Positions 23,179-37,800 of a stretch of 64,000 nt of DNA are shown piece by piece. Numbering within the stretch: position 1 is the first letter of the stretch; each line of letters begins with the position of its first letter. The notes under the pieces are model-generated. The model saw only the letters and a program-made list of their open reading frames with translations, searched no databases and was not told the DNA's origin. The DNA lies in NCBI GenBank assembly GCA_036971615.1, contig JAYKKR010000002.1, forward strand, positions 2,232,001 through 2,296,000, written 5' to 3'. This DNA comes from Amyloporia xantha. Its lineage: Eukaryota > Basidiomycota > Agaricomycetes > Polyporales > Adustoporiaceae. Both the position numbers and the translations under genes were made by a program.

Positions 23179-24486
23179 TTAGGATCTATCTTCGTTCGTT
23201 AAAATTACGCCGAGCGTATCGATCAGATGTGCAGGTGACTCTATCGTAAAGCTTGCATCCTTATCACGCTTCGTCGGCTGCTCCAGCATATGGCTGGCCA
23301 CAAGTATATCTGCTTCGCGGTTGGAGACATACTCTCTCGAGCCAGGGGGATGAGGGTTGGATCGCAAATGCTGAGTTTGGGCACCTTCATCGACACGGAC
23401 CGATGTATTTATCCGCACGCTCTCCAGACCGCCAGGGCTCTCCGCAACCGTGGCCGGCGCAGAGTAAATCTCTACGTTGAGGAGACGAAGAGAGGCGGCA
23501 CCGTTCTCCTCACCGGCGAACGGATCCGAGCTTGCGAGGGCCTTCCAGTTTATCGGCTCCTCGGAACCGCGCTGGTGCTTGCTAATGCGAGCCGTCATAC
23601 CAGCAAAGCTGGCCACAAAGTCCTCGCTGGGGCGAGACCCACGATGTGAGCTACGCGGGGATTGCTGTTGCAGGAGGCGGCCTGGCTGAGGCTTCGTGAG
23701 GATATAAGTCTGGAGCGAAGAACCCTGCGCATATGTGAGACCTCCGTGACGCTGAGGCCGCTGTTCGATAACGCGAGCACCCTCCCCATAGTACTTGTCG
23801 TGTGCATGTTCGGCAATGAAATCTTTGTGGTGATCTGCCGCGGTGAAGGATTCCTGCCATAACGAAACCTCGGGTGCCTGCTCGTCCTTGTTCGTTGCGG
23901 AGTGCTTTCGACGCAGATAATCGCGGAATTCCGGCCTCAGCTTCCTCAGCTGCTCCAAATACCGTCCGAACTCCTTCTCAGACATGGCCTCCACGTTAGG
24001 GACCGCATAGCTTTTCTGTGTCGGCCCCTTCTTCGTCACCCCAGGATTCTCCCCCTCCTGCGTTCCATCCTCGCCAGAAGCCGCCGCTGCCTCCCTCGCA
24101 ACGGCTTTGCGTTGAGTCACTTCCCTCGTCGCGAGTCCAAACTCCGAGTCCGTATCCCACTGTACCTGAGCCAGCGGCCCCAGCTTCGCCAACCAAGGTC
24201 CCTTCGGCGCCTCCTCAGGAGTGATGCCCACTTCGTCCCACATCCGTATCCACCTATGTTGTGGCTCTGCGCTCTTCCACTCCGTCTGCTGCTCCCTCGA
24301 ATCGACGGCTTTCACAGTCACCGTCGCTTTCCGCCGGCGCAACGGCAGCGGGCGTTTGAGGCCCCAGTTTCCCCGGTGAGCGTAGCCGCCATAAGAAGCG
24401 TATACTTGGCCGATTTTGGGGTCAAAGGACGCGAATTTTGACTGCCGCAATAGAGCAGCAAACTGAGACGGCGGCGCGGTCGCCAT
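23179..24486 (-). CDS. MRP51: Mitochondrial small-subunit ribosomal protein Mrp51 (bS1m-type)
   Basis: Intronless, 435 aa. The N-terminal half carries the fungal Mrp51 signature: FAALLRQSKFASFDP, IGQVYASYGGYAHRGNWGLK, RPLPLRRRKATVTVKAVDS and REQQTEW. Later conserved segments include EKEFGRYLEQLRKLRPEFRD. The family is a fungal component of the mitochondrial small ribosomal subunit, linked to loading of mitochondrial mRNAs. The start is the first ATG and sits directly before the conserved block. It is convergent with the HYPK-like gene, with stop codons 8 bp apart, so the mature 3' ends almost certainly overlap. Confidence 0.92.
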   Translation of the reverse strand: MATAPPSQFAALLRQSKFASFDPKIGQVYASYGGYAHRGNWGLKRPLPLRRRKATVTVKAVDSREQQTEWKSAEPQHRWIRMWDEVGITPEEAPKGPWLAKLGPLAQVQWDTDSEFGLATREVTQRKAVAREAAAASGEDGTQEGENPGVTKKGPTQKSYAVPNVEAMSEKEFGRYLEQLRKLRPEFRDYLRRKHSATNKDEQAPEVSLWQESFTAADHHKDFIAEHAHDKYYGEGARVIEQRPQRHGGLTYAQGSSLQTYILTKPQPGRLLQQQSPRSSHRGSRPSEDFVASFAGMTARISKHQRGSEEPINWKALASSDPFAGEENGAASLRLLNVEIYSAPATVAESPGGLESVRINTSVRVDEGAQTQHLRSNPHPPGSREYVSNREADILVASHMLEQPTKRDKDASFTIESPAHLIDTLGVILTNEDRS

Positions 24487-25763
24487 GACGGACCACCTGA
24501 GTGAATGGAGGACAGGTATGTTTGCCAGACAGAGACTCGGCCCACGAGTCGGTCAATTTCGATCGGCGCCTCGGCATTTTCCGCGGTGGGTATATCTTGC
24601 GTCGAGACAGTTTTCGCCAACACAAACCTCGACGTCCAAATTGCTGTCTATCCTTTGCTTACCTCTTGAGGTCATGCGTTTTCGTGGATTAGACGGCCCA
24701 GACAAACGTCGTAGATAAACTCTGACGAGGGTTGTCTCAAAAACAATCTTTGCTGATTGCTTCTCCCTCTGGTCGAGAGGTCAGGACGCAGGATCACCTG
24801 GAGGTCATCTACATTTACTAGTTCTGGATGTGTATATGGTACATGATGTTCCAAAATGAATTTGTGAGTATCACTTCTGTTTACTTTGTTGGAAAATTTT
24901 ACCGTTGAAACCGACGAAGAAAAACCTGGTAACATAACACACCCCGGTGTGAGGGCCGTGCGCTGTCGGGCTGTCCTCTCGGGATGCCTGGCATCGTTAC
25001 TGTTGTCTCCACAGACTTTCGTTCTCGAACGCTGGTGTATGTTGGGTGTGCGTGGAGATTGAAAGGCGAGGCTGAGGTTCCGACGCTTGATGATCATTTC
25101 TTCTTGATTATGGACAGCTTTCTGATCAATTCTGACAGACTCATTTCTTTTGGCCTAGGTGACATGGTCCAGGTCTGTTTGGGACTGAGGTGATGAATTC
25201 ATTGCATGTGAATATGTGAAGGCAAGCGGGGCAGTGCGGAGGATGCGCTTAGGCATGACTCGGGAGATGGCGTTGTTGCATGTACCATGTACGTAGCGCA
25301 GAGTAGTACAGTACTATGGAGACCGCGCATCGTGTTCGTTCTTCGTCTTGGTGTGCTGCATGAAACAAGGATCGTACGTATTAGAACATCCGCGCCTGTT
25401 GATTCTAGCGATTCGAAGAGTGTCAGATGTGAAGCGGACTTAGCGCAAGCGACGGGGGAGCCAAGAAAGGGAAGAGAGGCGCCAGCGTACGCGATGCAGG
25501 CCTAGGGTGCGAAAATAAAGTGGAACGGGCAACAGCGAACGACCACCGCTTCGTTGCGATCACCTCTACCACGTCGGTGTGCTTTGCTGTGTGCTCTGCT
25601 TCCCCCATTTCTCTTTCTGCTGTCCAACCGCGACAACTCTGGCTTGCAAGGCTGAAAGGTGGCTTCAGCCTTCCAACATTAGCTTCGCGCACCCGGCCAG
25701 TTAGAATCAAAATAGACTCGCCGTCGGCACTCCTGCCGTAGTCTGCCACCCATCGGCTTACAC
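24487..25763. other. Divergent intergenic region, Mrp51 and sugar-nucleotide transporter
   Basis: About 1.3 kb. A 141-aa minus-strand frame (24672-25097) has no domain and looks accidental. The last 250 bp are CT-rich and GC-rich leader sequence of the transporter. Confidence 0.4.
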
Positions 25764-27470
25764 ATGGAGCGGACAGGCCACGTTCCCCGGAGAGCATCTG
25801 CACTGGGTGTGCCGTCGCCTACAGTCCCCGACATGTATCATAGACCATATCCTACAGTTCGCACTAATCCGCCTGTGCCTCATGATGGCTCGTTTCGCCA
25901 ACCGTCCGACTCTCCATGGTCAACTCCACGGCTGACACCCACACCCACACCGCCTGCGACTCCCCCAATCCCATTTCCACCCCCTTTACCGGCCTCACCA
26001 GTGATCATCAGCAGTCCTGACAGTCCGACGATATGTGGGATGCCCCTGAAATACGTTTCGTAAGTGCTTAGTCGTTCATTGCAGTTTGCGCATGTCTGAA
26101 ATAAGGCATACAGACTGGTCACGCTTGCGGTGCAGAATGCTGCATTGTCCATCGTAATGCACTATTCCCGAGTGTCCACTCCTGCGTCACAGTCATACTC
26201 GCCCGCGTCCGCGGTCCTACTGAACGAACTGCTCAAGGGCTCCATCTCCTTCGTTGTCGCTTTTCTGAGGGTGGCAGATGCATCAGACGCGTCAAGTCGT
26301 GGGCTCATGGGCTGGTTTTCGGCGTTTCGGAGAGTATGTCGCGAGATCTTCAGTCCCGACTGCTGGAAGCTGTCAATTCCCGCCATCCTTTATGTCGTGC
26401 AGAACTCTCTGCAGTTCGTCGCCATTAGCAATCTGCCGGTCGCGACTTTCCAAGTGACGTACCAGATGAAGATCCTCACCACCGCGGCGTTCTCAGTCAT
26501 GCTTCTTCGCAAAAAGCTCACATCAACGAAGTGGTTGTCTCTTTTCTTCCTGGCTATTGGTGTCGGAATTGTCCAGATTCAATCGAGCAGCACGAGTCAC
26601 ATCCCCGCAAAACAAAATATGCTGGTCGGAAGTGCACACGAGTCGGCCCCGCTTCACATACACATCATGAGCCCCCTAAAGGGCTTCGGTGCCGTAACTG
26701 CAGCGTGCTTCACTTCGGGCCTCGCAGGTGTGTACTTCGAGATGGTGCTCAAGGGCTCGAAGGCGGATCTATGGGTACGAAACGTACAACTCTCATTATT
26801 TTCACTTATCCCTGCTGTTCTCCCCATCTTTTGGGAGTCATCCCCGACATATGCTCGTGATGGGATTATCTCTGGCCTCTTTCGGAATTTTGGCGGATGG
26901 GCGTGGGCGACGGTCGGCACTCAGGTGCTCGGTGGATTGATTACGGCCATCGTCATCAAGTATTCGGATAATATTTTGAAGGGGTTCGCGACCAGTCTGT
27001 CCATCGTCTTGTCATTCCTGGCATCCGTGGCTCTATTCGGATTTCGGATTACGCCGTCGTTCCTCATCGGGTCCTCCACCGTTTTGGTCGCGACATGGAT
27101 GTACAACCAGCCCCCAGGCCACGAGCTTGTGGCTATCACCGGCGTTATTCCCGTTATCCCCGCCAAGTCTTCAAATCCTTCCTTCACACCCGTCAGTCCC
27201 AATGCTCCGATACTTGGCCACTTCCCCCTGCAAAAGAAAAGTTCCTCGACCTTCGGCAGCCCACGGCTCGCGAGTGCACTAGGGCTTTCTGAGGAGAAGC
27301 CAGATGCCGAGGGATCGTTTGGTCCGACGTTGGACACGCCGCGATATCTGAGCGCACCATATGGCTCACCATACCCATCGCGGACGCCGTCTCCCATCCC
27401 GACACTACCCTATCCCACCTCGCGTAATGGATCACAGACCGACTTGGCGTCCGGGCGGTGGCAGCAGTAA
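25764..27470 (+). CDS. Golgi UDP-galactose / UDP-GlcNAc-type nucleotide-sugar transporter
   Basis: SLC35A-family antiporter that brings UDP-sugars into the Golgi for glycosylation. Exons: 25764-26059 and 26114-27470; 550 aa. A proline-rich cytosolic N-terminus of about 95 residues precedes the first membrane helix (LKYVSLVTLAVQNAALSIVM). Family blocks follow: LPVATFQVTYQMKILTTA, GLAGVYFEMVLKGS, and LGGLITAIVIKYSDNILKGF with TSLSIVLS; about ten hydrophobic helices in all. The C-terminus is a 100-residue Pro/Ser tail. The long N-terminal extension depends on choosing the first ATG; an internal Met just before the first helix is possible. The substrate is inferred from resemblance to Gms1/SLC35A2. 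Confidence 0.9.
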
Positions 27471-27819
27471 TGTTGAGAGTAAGTAATATATGACCCAGCC
27501 TATCTAACGAGACCGACACGATACCCGCGCGAAAGACAATTTGCCAGTCGTAGACAATGCCCTTCGTTACGAGATCTATTGCAAGTTATCCCAGTGCATA
27601 CCGCATATTTTTTCATGTTTTTTATACTTCAGCTACGGATGGCGTAAGAGGTAGAGTACTTAGACCTCCTACGTCTTATAATGACTTGCATCTCAGATAA
27701 GTAACAGATTTGCTATGAGTGCGCCGGCGTTAGCCGGGCGCTAGTTGCTCATATGTTCGCCGCGTACATAGGCGCCCATAACGTCTGTACACATCGGCAC
27801 CATTTCTGCTCCCTGAGAA
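27471..27819. other. Intergenic between two plus-strand genes
   Basis: 349 bp with an AT-rich stretch around 27600-27635 (ATTTTTTCATG, TTTATAC). It serves as 3' UTR of the transporter and upstream region of Mdm12. No gene is seen. Confidence 0.4.
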
Positions 27820-28971
27820 ATGTCAATCGACTTGGAATGGGAAGGACTTGACTCATCGTTGGCCTCTTCACTGGTGGACGCATTGAATAGACAATTATCT
27901 GCCACTGCACGACCGTCGTTCATAGGTCCCATCGAGGTCACTTCGTTTGAGTTCGGTTCTGCTAGCCCCGACATCGAGCTAGTCGATCTTCGAGACATCT
28001 ATCGCGATTTCCTCGAGGAGGACGAAGAGACGGAAGATGTGGAGAAGGACGTGGTGAAAGAGTCGCAATGGACAGACGAGGACGACGATTTCGAGTGGAT
28101 CTCGCGGAAGGCAATGCGGGGGAAGGGTCTGCCTGAAGACGTCCCCGCGTACAATCTCTTGCACCCGCACATGCGTTACGGACGGGGGACGGGGATGGAC
28201 ATGTTCGCATCTACGCCTTCTCTGCGTCCCGCAAGAGACATGTGGAACCCGGCGTTCAGTAGCCTCGTCGATCTGAGGCCTACTTATCCATCCCCCTCAT
28301 TGTACGCATCTGCTGTGTTGTCTGCTACTCCGCCCACACTGTCAGCTTCACCTAGGCCCAGACCAAGTCCGAATGAAGCACAATATCCCGCACGAAGCGC
28401 CGGGCGTTCGCCAACGCCGCCTGAACAACCCGCACAAGGTCATGACCCGCATCCCAACCTACAGCTGCACCTTCATATAAACTGGAACTCCAATCTCCGA
28501 CTGACGCTCACGACTTCTCTGCTCATAAACTATCCCTCGCCGATGTTTATGTCCCTACCGATCAAATTATCAGTGACAGGGATTGTCTTCAACGGAGAAG
28601 TGGTCGTTGCCTATGAGGGCGAGCGCCGCCGCATGCACCTCTGCATTCTGGACGAACTGGATCCATACAGTCCGCTTGCAGGAGTGCGACCAAAACGGGA
28701 CAGCGCGTCCGGAGATACCCCGCCAGAAGCAGATGAAGATACGCCTCCATCTGCGGTCGGAATCACGAGGACAGGCAAACCACAGCCTATCGGCCAGCGC
28801 TTGCTGCCTTCAATATACATCGAGAGCGAGATAGGGCAGGCAGACAAACACGTTTTGAAGAACGTCACTCGCATCGAACGTTTCATTCAGGATGTGATTC
28901 GAAAGACTATTGAGGAAGAGCTCGTCTTTCCGAACTTCCAGACGATGGTACTCGGCGATTCAGGGTCGTAA
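27820..28971 (+). CDS. MDM12: Mdm12, SMP-domain subunit of the ERMES complex
   Basis: Lipid-transfer component of the ER-mitochondria encounter structure. Single exon, 383 aa. The start MSIDLEWEGL, followed by IGPIEVTSFEFGSASPDIEL and DLRDIYRDF, is the N-terminal SMP signature. The middle (about 75-205) is an acidic and Ser/Pro-rich insert. The SMP core resumes with LQLHLHINWNSNLRLTLTTS, LPIKLSVTGIVFNGEVVVAY and RRRMHLCILD, then LLPSIYIESEIGQ and RIERFIQDVIRKTIEEEL near the end. It acts with Mdm10, Mdm34 and Mmm1, none of which is in this window. Its stop is 76 bp from the convergent Elp3 stop. Confidence 0.95.
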   Translation: MSIDLEWEGLDSSLASSLVDALNRQLSATARPSFIGPIEVTSFEFGSASPDIELVDLRDIYRDFLEEDEETEDVEKDVVKESQWTDEDDDFEWISRKAMRGKGLPEDVPAYNLLHPHMRYGRGTGMDMFASTPSLRPARDMWNPAFSSLVDLRPTYPSPSLYASAVLSATPPTLSASPRPRPSPNEAQYPARSAGRSPTPPEQPAQGHDPHPNLQLHLHINWNSNLRLTLTTSLLINYPSPMFMSLPIKLSVTGIVFNGEVVVAYEGERRRMHLCILDELDPYSPLAGVRPKRDSASGDTPPEADEDTPPSAVGITRTGKPQPIGQRLLPSIYIESEIGQADKHVLKNVTRIERFIQDVIRKTIEEELVFPNFQTMVLGDSGS

Positions 28972-29047
28972 ACAATGTCGTCATCATAGATAGGATATAC
29001 CGATACAGTACAGAGACATACGTAGTAATACAGGGTAACAGCCCAAC

Positions 29048-31258
<2,211 letters not shown>

Positions 31259-31538
31259 GTTCCAATACAAGTTCTCTCGCAAGCCAAACTTTGAAAGGCC
31301 GACGACTTTTCAAGTCAGATCGTCAGTAAAAATGCGATCACCAGCGGCAGGCTTTGTTTTCTATCAAGGAAGAGTCAACGAGCGGTATTGTGATGAGTCT
31401 GTAGCTAGACGAAAGCGGTCGGTGCTGAGGGATGTAAAGCTAGGATCACAGGTAGAAGTGGTCGGGGATCAGAAATGATTTGCCGCCGCTTCCGGGTGGT
31501 CTCGATCACATACACGACTAGTTTGTCCGTGGTCGTCA

Positions 31539-33899
31539 ATGCCTCCTCCCACCTCAGTCGACTCATGGCTAGCAGCTCGTCGTTTTGGCATAGTCATTGA
31601 CGCTGGATCATCAGGTTCGCGACTTCAGATATATAGCTGGAAAGATGTTCGCCTCGTCAGCGAAAGCGATGCACCGAATTCGCTTCCGAGGGTGGAGAAG
31701 GGGACACCAGAAGGCGAGGAATGGTCAATGAAGATTGAGCCCGGTAAGTCAGCCATGGATTTTTCGTGCTAAAGCTAGTTGAACGTGTCATGTCTTTGTG
31801 TACGAGTAGGCATATCATCTTTCGCGGACGATCCAGAGGCTGTTGCGTCGTACTTGCACCCTTTGATTGAACATGCACGAAGCCACATTCCCCCTTCCTT
31901 GCAGCCCGAGACACCACTCTTTCTTCTGGCCACTGCTGGCATGCGCCTACTGTCTCCCAAGCAGCAAGCAAATGTACTCAAGGCCACTTGTCATTACTTG
32001 AAGTCTCATTCGAATTTCCGCACTGACGACCCCTCAGCCAATGGACCTTGCGGGTCGAGTGTGCGGATCATCTCTGGGGAGGAAGAAGGCTTGTTTGGGT
32101 GGATTGCCGTCAACTATCTTATGGATGGGTTCACTGGCTCCGGTGAGGACCGTCTGACATACGGATTTCTAGACATGGGGGGTGCCTCCACTCAGATAGC
32201 TTTTGAGCCTGGCAAGGAGGAGCATGAAAAATCAAAAAATCTTATAGACGTCAGGTTACGTCTATTGGATGGCCATGAAGTTCACCACCGGGTGTTTGTT
32301 ACTACCTGGCTGGGTTATGGCACAAATCAGGCACGAGAGCGCTATGTGAGCACAGCTATCGACGACTACAAAGCACATCACGCTTCGACATCCTCGTCTA
32401 TGGAGGAGCTGGTTCTTGATCCTTGCCTCCCAAAGGACTTGCATTTGGCAGAGTCTCCTGCTCAATCAGACACCTCTCGAGGACATTCCGGGAGTTCCCA
32501 CACGCTACTCGGCACGGGTTCATTTGAACAATGTCTACAGCGGACATTGCCATTGCTCAATAAAGATGCGCCCTGCCCAGACACACATTGCCTTTTCAAC
32601 GGGGTTCACGTACCGCCCATCGATTTTGCGGCCTCGCATTTCATTGGTATCTCCGAATACTGGTACTCCTCCGAGCACGTCTTTGGTCTTGGCGGCGCGT
32701 ACGACGTCGTGCAGTACGAACGTGCGGCGTCAGAATTCTGTGCGCGAGACTGGACGGACATTCTACGGCAACACGAGTGGTCACGGCAACAGGGGACACT
32801 CGGAGGAGACGGCGAGATAGAACAAGCCGGAAAAGTGGTAGGGGCGGGAAAATGGGGCGAACAGGTTGAAATCCCTCGCCTGCAGATGCAGTGCTTCAAA
32901 GCTGCCTGGATTGTGAACGTCCTTCATGAGGGCATCGGCATGCCTCGCATCGTTGACCCCGGCGGCAACAGCTCGACAAGCGGCGACAAGGTGGACCAGC
33001 AAGCCGGTGACAAGGGCCTCGGTCGACCCACGTTCCAGTCTTTGGAGAGTGTGGGCGATATTGCCATCAGTTGGACATTGGGAAAAATGGTGCTGGAAGC
33101 GAGCAAGGAGATCCCTCCTCTGTCGGCGGCAGATCGGCCGCTCGTTGACCCGTTGGATGATTTACCAAACACCAACGATTCGCCATTCGAACGTATCCGA
33201 CCGCCATTCTTCGACCTTGACGCCATCGAGGACAAACTGTCGAATCATATACCATCTTCGTTCAGTCGACATTCTTTGGGATTTTCCCCAATCATGTTCA
33301 TATTTTACAGCATCGTGCTCGTGGTCTTACTTGCAATCGCGTACCGCCTAAGGCACCGCGTCAAGCATGCGCTGCGGCGTCACATGTACAAGCGGGATCG
33401 AGAGTTCGCATTCGAAAGCTTCTCGATGGAAGAAGGTCAGGCACTCAATGGCACCAGTCGCCCTTCGTCGCCTTGGTCAGTTTCTCCTACTCGCTTCTCA
33501 TTTCAAATGTTTCGCGCGCCCCAAACCAAGTCCCCCCGGACGACACGCTCCGTGCGACTGCCATCCATAAATGTCAAAGGTTATGACTCTCCTAGCCATC
33601 CAGGGCAATATTCGCCTGTCCGTGTTTCACCCTCCCGCTCGTTTTCATTTCCCGTCTCGAAAACGCAATCCGGGTTCTCTGTATTAGATGCTCCTAGCGC
33701 TGCGGCAACGGCGTTTGTGCCGGGGTCTCCTCGGTTTTCCGATGGAAACATCGTGTCTAATGGGAGCGTTTCCTCGCTGACCTCACGATCTCGTAACTCG
33801 TCTCAGATGAACCTGTCTTCTCTGACATCACGACAGATGGTTTCACGGACAAGTAGCGGTTCACACACACCGATCGGTAGTTTATTTCTAGAGGAGTAA
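31539..33899 (+). CDS. YND1: Ynd1-type GDA1/CD39 apyrase (Golgi nucleoside di-/triphosphatase)
   Basis: Hydrolyses GDP and UDP in the Golgi lumen so that nucleotide-sugar exchange can continue. Exons: 31539-31743 and 31810-33899; 764 aa. Apyrase regions in order: IVIDAGSSGSRLQIYSW (ACR1, about 19-35), LFLLATAGMRLL (ACR2), ISGEEEGLFGWIAVNYL (ACR3), LDMGGASTQIAF (ACR4) and AWIVNVLHEG (ACR5). There is no N-terminal signal anchor. One transmembrane helix near residues 560-582 (FIFYSIVLVVLLAIAYRL) is followed by a Ser-rich cytosolic tail of about 180 residues, the Ynd1 topology rather than the Gda1 one. It pairs functionally with the sugar-nucleotide transporter 4 kb away. Confidence 0.92.
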
Positions 33900-34884
33900 T
33901 GGACCTCATGGCTTCATGTTCTCTTTTATTCACGGACTCGCCGAAAACCTTCGCTCGGCCGCCAATGGCGTAAGCTACAATGGGTGGAAGCCACATCTTA
34001 TACACTTCATTTCATATTCTTCGGGTCCATCCGTGTGGTCTGCGAGTGCCAGAATAGGCTTACATTGCTTGGTGTCTATCATTTCCGAATCGCGCCTAGT
34101 CCTAAAGGCAATGTGCGATCTCGTTTCGTAAGAGACGTCGGAAACGTCACTGTCTTCTCTTGGGTCTTTTACGACCAGTACTACATGGTCCAACTTCACA
34201 ACGCGAGTTCCGTCCGTTGGCGAGCATATTGGCGCCGTGTTGCATGTGGACATAAACTATTCGTGGCTGCAGTTGCAATTCAGCCTGAGAGGATATCGGA
34301 ATTTCTCAAGCTTCACGATTCGTATGGGTTGAGGGCTGATTCAGCCGTACCTTGCGCCGAATGTCGAATATATTGTCTGCCATAAGCGTGTGGATTGGAG
34401 GTACTTCAACGCAAACCACTGGGTTGGATCCGCATGATTTCCAATATCCAATCTCTCGTTTGATCCGTTACATTTTAACAGGGGTAGCATGCAGTTCTCT
34501 GGGAAGTTTTAGCCATGGTAATCCGGGTTTGAAAATTTCATCTTGACTGCCATGGCTAAATCGGACAATTGCAATAAAAGGTCACTCGCCTTGATAATAA
34601 TCGAGACCATACACAAATATAAGCCCGTGTGTTCGCACCTTAGCTTTCTATCGAACAGAGGATTCGTAGTGGATTGCGGGATCTTTCATAACTTTCTCAC
34701 ATTGCCAGCAGACGAGGGGTATAAAATGCATGAAGGCGGAAAGGAAAGACATGCAAACGAATCCGATATATATATATTCCTTTCGTATGACTGCAAGAAA
34801 CGAGCATGAATTTTGAGATACAGTGACGTGCATAAACAGGTCCAAGGCCGAGCAAAGCAACGCGAATTTACATGAAGGTGGATG
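33900..34884. other. Convergent 3' intergenic region
   Basis: 985 bp, AT-rich (TATATATATA near 34770), with only short frames. It holds UTRs of the apyrase and of the PWWP-like gene. No gene is supported. Confidence 0.4.
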
Positions 34885-37800
34885 TTATCCTCTCCGAGGC
34901 CGAGAACGTGTGCCTCCCTGTTGTGAAGAGGTAAGTGGGGCAGCAGATTTGCGATCTGTGGCGCTATTGGACGAATTTCCAGCAGCGGTCTGTTTCATCC
35001 TGATTATGTCATGGACCCAGTAGGTCTTGTCAGCCTCTGCGAGAGCAATTTCGTGCAGACGATGCTCTTCATCCGTTGAGAGCTCCACGTTAGTGCGCTG
35101 CCCAGAGCGCCAGAGAAGCAGCTGAAGGACGGCTTCATTCAATAGTATATTCTGGCAATACTAATTGCATGTAATTGTTAGTCGCCTATAATCATGATCA
35201 CCGAGTCTACAGAAGACATACCGTTATTTTGTCTACTTCAGACAAATCAGTAAAAGTGAGCCGTGGGCGAGGCTGCTCAGGACTATCAGCGAGAACATTG
35301 CTGATATCCTCCAGCGGAGACAATGTGTCCACCATGTCAACATCCTGCAATCGGTCAGAATTCACGTGTTGCTTGACATGCATGGACACGGGGATACGGA
35401 CCTCCTTCATATCCGGTGGTTCAATTGGAAGTGGACGATCTGGATGGTCGGCTCGTTCTTCCGCTATCCCATGTCCTAACACGGCAAGCTGGCCGTCGAA
35501 GTTTTTGACAGGCACATCCGATGAAGCCAAGACTTCCGGAGGCATTGCGTCCTCCTGAACATTGAGTAATCAAAGAGCAAGTGCAGAAAATCAGAATACG
35601 ACATACCTCGTCTATTTCTATACCAGCTGCACTGGAAGATGGGGGTGGTTCAGCTTCGGAGCTAGGTGCAGCGAGCTACATTGACACCGGGCGTCAGACG
35701 GATCAAAGGGACAAGAAAGCGGCGCTGACTTCGGCATTAGTTGCGGGCATTGGAGTCAATGCACCCTGGCTGTGATCGGCGGCTAAAGGCTGACAAGAGA
35801 CAGGTAAAACAGAAGTACTCAGAACGCTGGTACCATTGAAGCGGCTCTCGCAGACACCTCACCTGACTGTTCCCATCCATATGGACATCCTGCGACAGTG
35901 TGGCCGGCTTGCCATGGGATGGGTCCACATGACCAAGAGGAATGCCCAATTCCTTCCGCTTCTCTCTCCTGCGTGCCCATCGCATGACGAGGTCCAATAG
36001 TTCTTCCACTTCGCGGGGTCGTAGCGAACCTCTCGAATATCCACTTTCACATACATTCCGCCTAGCAGCGGCCCCCCGCATGAAGTCGACATGCCGCTGT
36101 TTGGCCGGTTCATATTCCCCTTCGATCACCGCAGCAAGAACGGGCTTTACATACTCAAATTGCTCGCCGATAGAGAGCCTTTCTTTGGCTTTATATGGGA
36201 AAGGAGCGCGGGGCAAAGGACTGGTTGACCGTAATGTAGTTTCGTCATATGTTGATTCGCCTTCAAGGTTCTGTCGGGACACTTCATCCAGGGACAGCTG
36301 GTCCGGCTCGTCATTTTCCTCGTTCAACCCATAGTTGTATTTATCTTGACCAAGCTATAATGTTAAGGCACGCTCAGCACACTTTGCGATAAGAGTGTGC
36401 GAGGACGTACCTGGCATGTGTTGAAGCCCTTGTCGAGTGTAGTATAGAACAGGTTTGGCTCTAATTGAAGGATTTCACCATCGAAGAATTCAACTTCATA
36501 CTTTGGCTTCTGCTTCGGATTCTCGGGTTTCAAATATCTCAACAGTCGCGCGGGCCAATACTGCGTGCGTGTTTTCTTCTCTTTTGCAAGTACTAGTTCG
36601 CCAGGGAGATCGTAAGTCGGATCGCACGATGGAGCCCTCCACGCCCTCTCACGCGACTTGACTGGAGATCCAGCGTCAGAAAGGGTTTGTTCACCTTGGC
36701 GTTCTTGTTTTCCCGTCGTTCCTGCTCGAGCGGCGATTCTGGAAGAAGATGGAGAGTCTGTGCCAACGTAGCTAGAAAGCAGCATGGGCAGACCATCATT
36801 ATCGTCCTGGTCCGCTTTCAGCATCAGATCTCGAGCAGTCCTCCATCGCGCCTCGAGATCCGACTTCTGCTTCTTCTTTGGTGATTCATGCGCCATAGTC
36901 GTCTGTCCGTACCGCTTAAAGTTTGTCTCGTTGAACCGCAAAGTACCACCAAAGGCTACCGGAAGGATGTTCGAGGGGGAGGGTGAATGAATTATGATGC
37001 TCTTTTTATTATGCGCCCGACGGGGACTGTCACCAAATAGACTGATCTCCAATGGGATGCGCGAATTAACCACCTTCGGTGACACTAAAATTTAGTAAAC
37101 GTCCAATCGTCAGGAGACAATAAGCACCTTTGCAGGCCACCAGAATGTCTCATTATCCGTGTCATCACCCTCGGCTACACTTCCACACTCATCCAATCTG
37201 ACCCAGACATGCATGCCGAGGTTACCCAGATTCCATTCCCCGTTAGGAGGTATGTTGCCTATATATGTCGATGGTGTAGCATCAGATCTACCGCGTCGCC
37301 TCAATGAGGACTGATGGGCTCCTAACAGGTTTTCACTCTGAGTGAGTCCAAGAGAAGACGGAGGCCTGCGACCTGAATTCAACGCTGAATGGCTGACAGA
37401 ACGTCTTATAGTACGGTGATCGGATGGACTCGGAGATGACCTTAAGGAGGTAAGCACGCTCTCGTCGTCCAGCTCGGAATGTGATCGCTCTGAAGATGTA
37501 GAAGATAACGCTCTCTTTTTCCCGCCGAACCTGGGAGGAGTGAAGCTACTGAGCGTGGACTTTGTGGCGTTGCGCGGCTGCGAAGATTCGGCAATCGATT
37601 GAGAGGTAGTACCCTGTGGATGCCTTGCTCGAGTTCGCCTAGCTGGCATCACCTCAGGCTGAGTGTCCGAAAGAGCACTGTGACTGCTTCCAGGTCGGGC
37701 GGTGGGCAATACAGCATTACGTGACATTTTGGCACGCAATGGACTGACAGGCTCGTCCTCCGATCCATCATCTGAGAGAGAGGTCAAGCTGCTCTGAGGC

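Noticed and set aside
24672..25097. 141-aa minus-strand ORF upstream of Mrp51.
   Set aside because: No domain, no start context, no splice support; composition looks random.
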